From Alphaproteobacteria bacterium (GTDB taxonomy: Bacteria; Pseudomonadota; Alphaproteobacteria; Micropepsales; Micropepsaceae): a DNA stretch of 34,859 bases. This document shows, in pieces, positions 1 through 7,814 of the stretch. The position numbers were made by a program, and so were the translations under genes. The stretch spans positions 1 through 34,859 of the forward strand of contig JAICHV010000039.1 of the NCBI GenBank assembly GCA_025924715.1, read 5' to 3'. Under the pieces are notes generated by a model. The model saw nothing but the letters and a program-made list of their open reading frames with translations. It was not told where the DNA came from and ran no database searches. Every line of letters begins with the position of its first letter. Position 1 is the stretch's first letter.

Positions 1-354
1 CTTGCGCTCGGCTTCCGTGGGACGGTTCTTGACCGGCGCGGGCGGCATCAAATCGCCCTTCAGCATGGTCGAGACTTTGTCCCAGAACTCGTCATTGGTG
101 GCCATGCGGCTGCGGGCATCATTCTCATCCTTGAAACTGAGCATGATGTCGCCCTTGGGCTGAGCCCCCGAATGGCAACCGGTGCAATATTTGTTGAAGA
201 CCGGCGCGATATCGCCGTCGAATTTGGGGTGGCCGGCCGGCATACTGGCGGTCTCGGACGGGGTCGCTGTCTCGGAAGGCGCTGCGAAGGCAAATGCCAT
301 CGCCCCCAACAGGAGGGCTCCGGTCACAGCCAATAAAGCAGCCTTACGATTCAT
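1..354 (-). CDS. Cytochrome c-domain protein, N-terminal part (cut by window edge)
   Basis: The frame is open from an ATG at 354 down to base 1, giving 118 residues without a stop, so the C-terminus lies outside the window. It begins with a signal peptide (positive MNRK, then a hydrophobic Ala/Leu stretch to about residue 29). One heme-binding CxxCH motif (CTGCH) follows around residue 60, inside the phrase FNKYCTGCHSGAQPKGDIML. The sequence around that motif, with a later LMPPAP, resembles the cytochrome c (PSCyt1-like) domain heading large DUF1592/DUF1588/DUF1585 proteins, which would make the full gene much longer. That family match is recognition from memory. A periplasmic heme protein is secure; the substrate or redox partner cannot be told. 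Confidence 0.7.
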   Translation of the reverse strand, partial: MNRKAALLAVTGALLLGAMAFAFAAPSETATPSETASMPAGHPKFDGDIAPVFNKYCTGCHSGAQPKGDIMLSFKDENDARSRMATNDEFWDKVSTMLKGDLMPPAPVKNRPTEAERK

Positions 355-468
355 CGAGTCCTGGCCAGGATTTTGTCTGAGTATATCGCAGATCCACGCG
401 CCCAGCAATTACCGGCGCTGCAGCGCATCGTCCGCGAATCGCCAAGTTCTGCCTTATGGGTCCCCGTT

Positions 469-499
469 AAAAAAAAGGCCACGACCTAATGCCGTGGCC
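469..499 (-). terminator. Rho-independent terminator of the first TonB receptor gene
   Basis: On the minus strand a 7-bp stem (GGCCACG/CGTGGCC, 477-499, 9-nt loop) is followed directly by eight T residues (469-476). It lies about 40 bases after the stop codon of the TonB receptor gene. Confidence 0.85.
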
Positions 500-536
500 A
501 GTTGAGGGAAGTATAAGCCGGCGAAGCGCGCCGAAA

Positions 537-3491
537 TTACATTTTGTATCGCAAGCCGACCGAGATCACCCGATCATATTGAGACACGCCATCCGTGAAG
601 ATATTCTCGTCATAGTTGGCATTATCACCCGGCTGGTAGGCGAAGGTGCGTGTACGGCTGTTGGAGATATTGGTGGCGTCCAGGGTCAAGACGATGTGAT
701 CGTTCCAGGTATAGTTGAAGGACGCATCCAGATTGTTGCGCGGTGCGCCAAATCTTGCGTTTGGCTGCACGCCGGTGGACGTACCGGTCTGATACCGGCT
801 GCTCCAGGTCCAGGAGACCCGGACGGAGACCGGGCCATATTCGTAGATTCCTGTGACATTGGTGTGCCAGTGGTTGATGTTGAAGAACCGGCCGGCGACA
901 TAGGTCGCGTTGACGTCCCAGCCAAAGCCGCCCAGCCAGTCGGGACCGTCCACCATCTCTGGCAGGAAGTCGAGGAACTGGGAGTAGGCCACTTCCGCGC
1001 CCTGAACAGATTGGCTGAGGAGATTGGAAGGCAAGGTCTGGTTGTAAGGCACGCCGTCCAGAAAGACCTGTATTGTGGTGTTCTGGATGTAACCCGACAC
1101 GTCCTTGTTGAACGCGGCAAGGCTGACATGGTTGGCATTGCCCCAGTAATATTCCACATCCGCATCCAGGTTGACGGATTTTTCCGGCGCCAAATCGGGA
1201 TTGCCGCCGCTGATGGAGCCGGTGAGGTTTCCGGTCGCTGCTGTAATCCTCAAATTGGGATTGAGCTGGCCAAAATTCGGACGGGTTATCGTCTTGCTGG
1301 CGCCAAAGCGGAAGAACAGGTCGTCCGCGATCGTCGCTTTGAGATTGAAGCTCGGCAGAAGATCGAAGGTTTCCTTCGTTCTGTTGATCGGGGTGAAGAC
1401 CAGGCACGTCAAACACGAGGCATTTTTCCCAACCGTCGAACCCACGGTGGGGTCCGCCGGCACATATTGCGAGGTAAAGGAATCGATCGTCAGCACCGTG
1501 TCGGCAATGCGGGCGCCAAAATTGCCGTCCACCGGAATACCGAAGACGGGGAAGCCATACCCGGCCATCAGATAGCCATCATTGGTATCTTCGGCGACCT
1601 TGTATTCCTGTGACTTGTTACTGGGCTGCTGGCCGGAATAGCCGAAGGCATTGCGGACAACTTCGGTCTGGTAGAAGAGGAAATCCGTGGAGGCGTCGCA
1701 GAATTTGGTCATACCAAATTCCGCACCGAACAGATCGCCATGCGTGCAATGCAGGACGGCGGTGGGAATTGGGATACCGCCGACATGCGCATTGGTCTGC
1801 GCCAAGACAGCCGTCGGGGAGAAGCTGTTGGAGTTCTGCGTCGCGGCGAAATTCGGCGTTGCCGTAGCGCGGAATGCCGTACAGGCCGGACTGTTATAGG
1901 CGGCGATATAGAACTGGTTGTAGGCCAAGGAGCCGTTGCCGGGTGTGGTAATGGCGGCACAGCCCAGACCCGCATTGGCCGGGGCATAATTATGCGCGGC
2001 GCGGCGGTTGTAACGATATCCGACCTTGATGTTGCGAATATAGCTGGATTCGCCGAAGTCATAATTGGCGTCGACCCGGCCGTCATAGGCGCTGCCCCGC
2101 GTGTCGTTCCAATTGTCGTAGAATTGGCTGTAATAGAAAGGACCGTTGACTTCCTCATTGCCCGGCATGTCGAGCAGGGTGATGCCTGTGCCTTTGTACG
2201 ACGCAATGGTGTGGAAGCCGTCAGGCTCGTTGTAGTTGTAATAATCGTCCAAAACCGGAGTTCGGCTATAGGTCCGTGAGTGCGAACCGCTGAATTCGCT
2301 GGTGATCTCCAGATGACTGGTGGGATCCCAGGTGCCGCCGGCGGCCAGTTGGTAAGTATCTTCCTGGTTGTGGTTGGGCTGGTTCGACGTGATGGCAAAG
2401 CAGCCGGCATACTCTTCCTGCAAGAGATTGGTGCCAGGGAACACCTTGTCCCTGGCGGAATCGTCGCAGTTGCCGTTCTGACCGACAAAAAAGTCGGTGT
2501 TCACCCTGTTGCGCAGGCGGGTATAGAAAAGCTCGCCGAAGAATTCGAGACCGTTCACCGGCCGCCATTGGCTGGCCAAAACCATGGCGCCGCGTTCCAC
2601 CTGACCGTTTCTCTGGTCCATCGAACCGCCAAAGCGCGCCGCATAACCTTGGCGGACGCCGCCGGCATGGGTCGCATTGTTGGCCGCGCAACTGGCTCCG
2701 TTCAGACAAACCGTAGCAGGACCGCTTCCGGCGCCGGCAACCGGTCCGGCAGTAATACCCGTACGACTACCCGGACCGATGTCATCCTCACCGCTCCACG
2801 TGTCCTTCCAGGAAAGGTCCAGCATCAAGCCGACCTCGCCGATGTCGGTCGTCCAGCGGTCGCTGATCAGCGCCGAGAGGGCGGGCGACATCACACCGGC
2901 CAGGCTGGGATAGCCGACCTGGGCTGTGGCCGACATGGTGAAGCCCTTGAAATCGAACGGCCGGCGCAGCCGCACATCGATCAGGCCCGCCATGCCGCCT
3001 TCGATATCGTCAGCCGAGGAGGCCTTGTGGACATCGACCCGCGCCAGCAATTCGGACGGGAAATCCGACAAGGAAACGGTTCGACCGGTACCGGTGAACA
3101 GCTGGCGGCCGTTCATCAGGGTCTGAATGTCGGGAAGACCCCGGATCAAGACGGTGTTAGGCTCGTAGCTGGTGCGTAGGATGGAAATACCGGTGACGTG
3201 CTGGAGCGATTCCACGACCGTGCTATCCGGGAGCTTGCCGATGTCTTCAGCGACGATGGAGTCCAGGATCTGACCGGCATCTCGTTTGATATCGAGCGCG
3301 CCCGCGACGGCAGCGCGAGCGCCCGTGACAACAACAGTTTCGACCGGCGGCGCGACTTGAGCGCTGGCAACACTGCTCCCCAAAGCCAGCACCACTGCCG
3401 GTACCGAACATAGCAGCAGAGCTCTTGTCTGCTTTGCGCTTGTATTTGACAGATTGGCGCGACGATCGCGCTTGCTGGCCTCGTATGACAT
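537..3491 (-). CDS. TonB-dependent receptor, long carbohydrate-type (first copy)
   Basis: This is a 984-residue outer-membrane transporter. After an unusually long charged N-region of about 20 residues comes a hydrophobic signal segment ending VASAQ near residue 45. The TonB-box-like ETVVVTG follows, then the plug (about 60-170: DSIVAEDIGKLPDSTVVESL, VLIRGL, NGRQLF, VDVHKASSADDIEGGMAGLIDV), then a beta-barrel to the C-terminus. The plug signature is that of the TonB-Xanth-Caul family (TIGR01782), commonly used for oligosaccharide uptake. The ATG at 3491 has a GGGGAG Shine-Dalgarno. The end, VISVGLRYKM, has a C-terminal Met rather than the usual aromatic. A divergent GH93-like arabinanase and a nearby GH51 suggest arabino-oligosaccharides as substrate; this is inferred from context only. 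Confidence 0.93.
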   Translation of the reverse strand: MSYEASKRDRRANLSNTSAKQTRALLLCSVPAVVLALGSSVASAQVAPPVETVVVTGARAAVAGALDIKRDAGQILDSIVAEDIGKLPDSTVVESLQHVTGISILRTSYEPNTVLIRGLPDIQTLMNGRQLFTGTGRTVSLSDFPSELLARVDVHKASSADDIEGGMAGLIDVRLRRPFDFKGFTMSATAQVGYPSLAGVMSPALSALISDRWTTDIGEVGLMLDLSWKDTWSGEDDIGPGSRTGITAGPVAGAGSGPATVCLNGASCAANNATHAGGVRQGYAARFGGSMDQRNGQVERGAMVLASQWRPVNGLEFFGELFYTRLRNRVNTDFFVGQNGNCDDSARDKVFPGTNLLQEEYAGCFAITSNQPNHNQEDTYQLAAGGTWDPTSHLEITSEFSGSHSRTYSRTPVLDDYYNYNEPDGFHTIASYKGTGITLLDMPGNEEVNGPFYYSQFYDNWNDTRGSAYDGRVDANYDFGESSYIRNIKVGYRYNRRAAHNYAPANAGLGCAAITTPGNGSLAYNQFYIAAYNSPACTAFRATATPNFAATQNSNSFSPTAVLAQTNAHVGGIPIPTAVLHCTHGDLFGAEFGMTKFCDASTDFLFYQTEVVRNAFGYSGQQPSNKSQEYKVAEDTNDGYLMAGYGFPVFGIPVDGNFGARIADTVLTIDSFTSQYVPADPTVGSTVGKNASCLTCLVFTPINRTKETFDLLPSFNLKATIADDLFFRFGASKTITRPNFGQLNPNLRITAATGNLTGSISGGNPDLAPEKSVNLDADVEYYWGNANHVSLAAFNKDVSGYIQNTTIQVFLDGVPYNQTLPSNLLSQSVQGAEVAYSQFLDFLPEMVDGPDWLGGFGWDVNATYVAGRFFNINHWHTNVTGIYEYGPVSVRVSWTWSSRYQTGTSTGVQPNARFGAPRNNLDASFNYTWNDHIVLTLDATNISNSRTRTFAYQPGDNANYDENIFTDGVSQYDRVISVGLRYKM

Positions 3492-3643
3492 GGATGATCT
3501 CCCCTGTAATTTGATGCTCGGTTTTTGCTTGAACGCCTTTCAACCCCGTAGCGCGGCGCCCTTTAAGCGTCGCGCGGAGGCCCCAGTGCGGACGCCCGCA
3601 AGGCGAATTTGCTTCAGGCTGGTCGGCCCCCCCGATATGGTAT

Positions 3644-3682
3644 TTGTCTGAGTTATTCGGGAGTGCGAGATAACTCCGACAA
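3644..3682. promoter_or_regulatory. 13-bp inverted repeat over the TonB receptor promoter (candidate operator)
   Basis: Left arm TTGTCTGAGTTAT (3644-3656) and right arm ATAACTCCGACAA (3670-3682) pair at 12 of 13 positions around a 13-nt spacer. The repeat covers the -10 element and expected start of the minus-strand promoter, a typical repressor position. Its outer ends, TTGTC and GACAA, equal the half-sites of the TTGTC-N-GACAA operator seen at 5645 and 11028. Two further GACAA half-sites lie at 3708-3712 and 3719-3723. It could also form an RNA stem in the leader. Confidence 0.6.
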
Positions 3683-3696
3683 TTGCGGCGCGTCAA
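3668..3696 (-). promoter_or_regulatory. Sigma-70-type promoter for the first TonB receptor gene
   Basis: On the minus strand TTGACG (3691-3696) and TTATCT (3668-3673) are separated by exactly 17 bases. They lie about 180 bases upstream of the receptor ATG. Seen directly; no transcription data. Confidence 0.6.
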
Positions 3697-3975
3697 GCCC
3701 TCGATCGGACAATCCTCAGACAATTGTATGATTTGTAATCCGGGCGGGGCGCTCAGCAGGGTGCCGCCCCGGTCCCTGGGATGCGACTTCAGCCGCGAGC
3801 ATGTGGCTGCATACCAGCGATGGAACCCTGTCTTGTTGAATGCCCCGCAAGTCCCGGGTCCATCATCGCGGCCGCATGGGGTTCATCTTCGCATCTGCGG
3901 TAATCCATCGGGACGCCCACTGAATTTGTCGCCAAGGCCGGCAGGTATAGAGTCCGGAAAGTTCAGGAGCACGCG

Positions 3976-5574
3976 ATGGCAAAAAGATTACTTGCCGTGA
4001 CCGCCGCCGCGGTTTTTCTGACCGCCGCTGCGTCCTTAGCCCAGCGCAGCGGGCGCGACCCCGCCGCCGCGCCCCAGGGCGTGAAAGTGGGAACCGGCTC
4101 GGCCTATGTCACGGCGGTGATGCTGAGGCACCAACCCGTCCCTGCCGACAATGGCCGCATCATCCTGGCGCATGCGCAAGGCGGGATGGACGGCATTCCC
4201 ATCTATGAAAGCAGGGATGGAGGCGCTTCCTTTACTTTCATCCGCCAGGCCACCGATGCCCAGTTCGGCGATCTGGCGCGCTGCAATCTGCACTATCAGC
4301 CGCATCTGGCCGAGTTGCCGCGCGACGCCGGGGCGCTGAAGGCCGGCACGGTGATGCTTTCTGCCAGCACGGTCTGCAACGGTGCCGATGGCCGAATCCT
4401 CGATTTCCATTTGCAGCTTTATGCTTCCACCGATTTCGGGCGCACTTGGCGCTATGTCGGCACCTATGCCGACGGCACCGCGGCTGCGCCGGTGTGGGAG
4501 CCCCATTTGCTCGCGCTGGACGACGGAAAGCTGGTCGAATTCTATTCCGATGAGACTCATAAGGCCGACGGTTACAACCAGATGCTGGGACATAAGCTAT
4601 CCACGGATGACGGTAAGAGCTGGGGCCCGGAAGTCTACGATACCGCCATCAAGGGCGGGGTCGAACGGCCCGGAATGGTCACCGTGGATCGGATGCAGGA
4701 CGGGCGGTATGTCTATACCTATGAGGATGTGCAGGGGCCTGTGAACAGCCAGGTCCACATCAAATTCAGCGAGGACGGCCTACATTGGGGCAATCCGGAA
4801 AATCGCGGTACGCCGATCCACACGCAAGGCGGCCAATATCCGATCAACACGCCCAATGTGCACTGGTTTCCTATTGGCGGTCCCAAAGGAATTCTGCTGG
4901 TGAGTGCGCGCAATACCGCCGGCGGCCCCGATCTGGGCGCCAATGATCTGTTCTGGAACAACGACAATGGCGCGGGGCCGTGGTGGGAAGTGCCGGCGCC
5001 CGTGCAAAAGCTGCCGGGGAACGATCATGTCGGCTGGACACAGGCGATGTTGCTGAAGAACGACGGCAGAATCCTGCAGGTCGCCTCCTCCGCCAATCCT
5101 GCCAATCCGACTGCCACCAATTCCAACGATATCATCGCCAACGCCGAAATGCTGGACTTTCGCCGTTACGAGGCGGAAGACGCCAGGCAGCAGGGCTCGT
5201 CGATCATGCGAGACTTGTCGATGTCGAACGGTGCCAAGTCGCGCATGGGGGCGAAGGAAATAGGCAAGCTCACTTTCGATGTCTTTGTTCCCAAGACTGG
5301 GATCTACAGCGTGGCGGTGAACTATGCAGGGATTGGTTTCAATGCCGTGCCGCGCCTGGCGGTCAACGGCCGGTTCTTGTCCGGCAATACCGCCCCTGCC
5401 CCACTGGATCCCGTTCAGGCCGCCCGGCGCGCGCCAGATCTGGGCACGCGCGGTGCCGGCGAGCATTTTCTCTTCACGGCCGCGACGGCGCTGAAGGCCG
5501 GTGCAAACACCATCACCATCGCCGGCGGCGCTTATGCCTTGGATATCGATTATCTGGAGCTGACGCCCCGCTAG
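3976..5574 (+). CDS. Exported GH93-like exo-arabinanase (sialidase-fold) with C-terminal carbohydrate-binding domain
   Basis: The 532-residue protein starts with a signal peptide (1-22, ending SLA-Q). Residues about 38-393 form a beta-propeller with Asp-box-type S-x-D-x-G-x-x-W turns near 79-87, 150-158, 209-216 and 264-271. The stretches VWEPHLLALDDGKLVEFYSDE and VERPGMVTVDRMQDGRYVYTYE resemble GH93 exo-alpha-1,5-L-arabinanases, which release arabinobiose. From about 397 (YEAED...) to 530 (ALDIDYLEL) there is a CBM6/CBM35-like beta-sandwich ending in the usual Asp-rich calcium/sugar strand. CAGGAG precedes the ATG. The neighbouring GH51 would take the products to arabinose. A BNR-repeat sialidase of other specificity is the alternative; linkage and substrate are not proven by sequence. 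Confidence 0.78.
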   Translation: MAKRLLAVTAAAVFLTAAASLAQRSGRDPAAAPQGVKVGTGSAYVTAVMLRHQPVPADNGRIILAHAQGGMDGIPIYESRDGGASFTFIRQATDAQFGDLARCNLHYQPHLAELPRDAGALKAGTVMLSASTVCNGADGRILDFHLQLYASTDFGRTWRYVGTYADGTAAAPVWEPHLLALDDGKLVEFYSDETHKADGYNQMLGHKLSTDDGKSWGPEVYDTAIKGGVERPGMVTVDRMQDGRYVYTYEDVQGPVNSQVHIKFSEDGLHWGNPENRGTPIHTQGGQYPINTPNVHWFPIGGPKGILLVSARNTAGGPDLGANDLFWNNDNGAGPWWEVPAPVQKLPGNDHVGWTQAMLLKNDGRILQVASSANPANPTATNSNDIIANAEMLDFRRYEAEDARQQGSSIMRDLSMSNGAKSRMGAKEIGKLTFDVFVPKTGIYSVAVNYAGIGFNAVPRLAVNGRFLSGNTAPAPLDPVQAARRAPDLGTRGAGEHFLFTAATALKAGANTITIAGGAYALDIDYLELTPR

Positions 5575-5618
5575 CACGGGACCATTTGCGCAAACCGGGC
5601 TGCCGCCATCGGCGCAGG

Positions 5619-5648
5619 TTGACGGGGCACGCCAAGCCTTCATATTGT
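5619..5648 (+). promoter_or_regulatory. Promoter of the GH51 gene
   Basis: TTGACG (5619-5624) and TATTGT (5643-5648) are separated by 18 bases, about 60 bases ahead of the GH51 start. The -10 overlaps the GntR-type operator at 5645. Confidence 0.6.
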
Positions 5649-5655
5649 CCGACAA
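5645..5655. promoter_or_regulatory. GntR/FCD operator TTGTC-C-GACAA
   Basis: This is a perfect 5-bp inverted repeat with a 1-nt centre, matching the general TNGTNNNACNA pattern of FadR/LldR-type GntR operators. The same arms occur upstream of the GntR/FCD gene (11028-11040). Its position on the -10 element predicts repression of the GH51 gene. Confidence 0.7.
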
Positions 5656-5709
5656 CTGCAGGCGTAGGGGCCATACAGGGACAACCCTCACTTTTCGTCA
5701 AGGATTCAG

Positions 5710-7812
5710 ATGACTTCCAAAAAAGCGCTGTGGGAATCCATTTTTATGCGTCTTGCCGTGGCGGCCGGTTTGGCCATGACACTATCGCTCCCGGCAAGCG
5801 CCCAATCCTTGCGGATGACAATCGACGCGAGCAAGACCGGCGCGCCAATCACTCCGCTGATTTACGGGCAGTTCACCGAAAACGCCAACAGCAATTTCTA
5901 TCACGGCGGCTTGTGGGCGGAGATGCTGGAGGACCGAAAGTTTTATTATCCGATTACCGATACGCCTCCGGCAGCACAGACAGCACAGGGCCGGGGAAGG
6001 CCCGCGCCTTTTTCGCCCTGGCGCCCTATCGGCGGCGACGGGGTCGTCGCAATGGATCTCCAGCGGGCCTATTCGGGCCAGCAGAGCGCGAGGATTGCGC
6101 TGGACCCGGCAGTGCCACACGGAATTGCGCAGAACGGGTTGGCCGTGCTGAGAGGCAAGCAATATACCGGACGTATCGTGCTGGCGTCCGATGTGGCGGT
6201 TGATGTCAGCCTGATCTGGGGACCCGCCCCTCAGCAACGCCAGACCCTCAAAATCGCGGGCGCCGGCAACGCGTATCGGACATTCCCCCTCGCCTTCACC
6301 AGCGCGGCTGATTCCTCGGACGCGACGATCGAAATCCTCGCCACGGGCCGGGGCAGTTTCAATATCGGCGCGATATCCCTAATGCCCGCCGACAACATTC
6401 ATGGATGGCGCGCAGATTCCGTGCGTGCATTGCAAGAGATCGGGCCGACCAATATCCGCTATGGCGGCAATTTCATTTCGGATTACGACTGGAGCAAGGG
6501 CGTCGGTGATCCGGACCGCAGGCCGTCCACTTTCGATTTTGCCTGGAAGCAGATGGACACCAATGATGTCGGCACGGATGAAATTCTCGCTCTTACCAAA
6601 CTGCTGAACGCCGAGCCCTATATGAACGTCAACGCCGGCTTCGGAGACGCCAAGTCCGCGGCCGAGTGGTTGGAATATGTTAATGGGGCAACGACGACCC
6701 CGATGGGCAAGCTGCGCGCCGCCAACGGACACCCCGAACCTTACAAAGTGAAGTGGTGGAACATCGGCAACGAAATGTATGGTCCCTGGCAGCTTGGGCA
6801 GATGCAGATCGAACAATATGCCATCAAGCACAACCTGTTCGCGCAAGCCATGCGAAAGGTCGACCCGTCCATCACCATCGTAGGCGTGGGTGCCACGCCG
6901 GAGGAGATGGGCACCACACGCGCCGCGGCGAGCTACGGAACCTCCATCGTGGAATTCGGCAGTGCGCAGGATTGGGATTCGGTCATGCTGAGCAAGGATG
7001 CCGCGAATTTCGACGACCTATCCGAGCATCTCTACCCCAAGGGCAATCAGGCCTTTGATGCCGCACAGGGCAAGTTCGTGGGGATCGAAGAATCACAGGC
7101 CGACCACGCGCGCCGCCTTCCCAATCGCGTAAAAATGACGGTCGAGGCCTGGCAGGAATATGAGAAGCGCTTCCCAAATCTGGACATGAAGAAAATACAG
7201 ATCGCCCTGGACGAATGGAGACCGGGCGACCCGGGCGGCAGCCGATCTCCCATGTTCAGCGCGCTGAGCAGCGCGGAAGCCTTGAACGAGATTTCCCGCA
7301 ATTCCGAGTGGTTCGCATTGTCCGACTTCACGCATCTGACCGGGCTGGTCTCCGGCCGCACGGAAACGACGATCCTGCCCATCGGTAGAATGTTCGAACT
7401 TTATCGCCACCATTTCGGATCCATTCCCGTGGCGGTCACGGGCAACGCACCCCAGCGCGAATTGCAGGGCACTTTGAACGTCGACAAGCCGAAGGTCTCG
7501 TCGGGCAGCGACACCTATCCTCTGGACGTGGCGGCGGCCTGGACCGCCGACCGCAAGCTGCTGACGGTCGCTGTGGTAAATCCGACCGACAGCGAGCAGC
7601 GGATCAGCATCGCGTTTAAGGGCGTGACCTTTGCGGGCGGCGGCAAACTGCTACGGCTGGTGGCGCCGCAGGGCCCGCCTCCTGCGCAGGCGTCTGGTCA
7701 GCCGCCCCGGCAGCCCGAAACGACAATCGTGCAGGCGCCCCTCAGCCAAATAGGAGGCGAGCTGGTGGTTCCGAAGCAAAGCATCAGCATTTACGAGTTG
7801 CCCGCCCATTAA
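5710..7812 (+). CDS. Exported alpha-L-arabinofuranosidase, GH51
   Basis: This 700-residue enzyme removes terminal alpha-L-arabinofuranose from arabinan or arabinoxylan. The (beta/alpha)8 catalytic domain shows both expected glutamates: the acid/base E355 in WWNIGNEMYG and the nucleophile E502 in IALDEW. The N-terminal part has GH51 landmarks (PLIYGQFTENANS, GGLWAEMLEDRKFY), then an inserted beta domain about 110-225; a C-terminal beta-sandwich follows residue 600. A signal peptide ends at PASAQ (about 32), so it acts outside the cytoplasm, whereas many GH51 enzymes are intracellular. AAGGA lies 5 bases before the ATG at 5710; an in-frame ATG at 5746 (MRLAVAAGL) would give a tighter signal peptide. 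A Pro/Gln-rich linker (PPPAQASGQPPRQP) lies near residue 655. The stop is 2 bases from the convergent GH3 stop. Confidence 0.93.
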   Translation: MTSKKALWESIFMRLAVAAGLAMTLSLPASAQSLRMTIDASKTGAPITPLIYGQFTENANSNFYHGGLWAEMLEDRKFYYPITDTPPAAQTAQGRGRPAPFSPWRPIGGDGVVAMDLQRAYSGQQSARIALDPAVPHGIAQNGLAVLRGKQYTGRIVLASDVAVDVSLIWGPAPQQRQTLKIAGAGNAYRTFPLAFTSAADSSDATIEILATGRGSFNIGAISLMPADNIHGWRADSVRALQEIGPTNIRYGGNFISDYDWSKGVGDPDRRPSTFDFAWKQMDTNDVGTDEILALTKLLNAEPYMNVNAGFGDAKSAAEWLEYVNGATTTPMGKLRAANGHPEPYKVKWWNIGNEMYGPWQLGQMQIEQYAIKHNLFAQAMRKVDPSITIVGVGATPEEMGTTRAAASYGTSIVEFGSAQDWDSVMLSKDAANFDDLSEHLYPKGNQAFDAAQGKFVGIEESQADHARRLPNRVKMTVEAWQEYEKRFPNLDMKKIQIALDEWRPGDPGGSRSPMFSALSSAEALNEISRNSEWFALSDFTHLTGLVSGRTETTILPIGRMFELYRHHFGSIPVAVTGNAPQRELQGTLNVDKPKVSSGSDTYPLDVAAAWTADRKLLTVAVVNPTDSEQRISIAFKGVTFAGGGKLLRLVAPQGPPPAQASGQPPRQPETTIVQAPLSQIGGELVVPKQSISIYELPAH

Positions 7813-7814
7813 GA

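Noticed and set aside
489..1613. Long plus-strand open frame of 374 codons
   Set aside because: It lies wholly antisense to the TonB receptor gene and its translation shows no recognisable domain; long antisense frames are common in GC-rich genes.
3683..4000. Plus-strand frame of 105 codons before the GH93 gene
   Set aside because: It runs into the GH93 signal peptide in another frame, lacks a ribosome-binding site and covers the promoter region.
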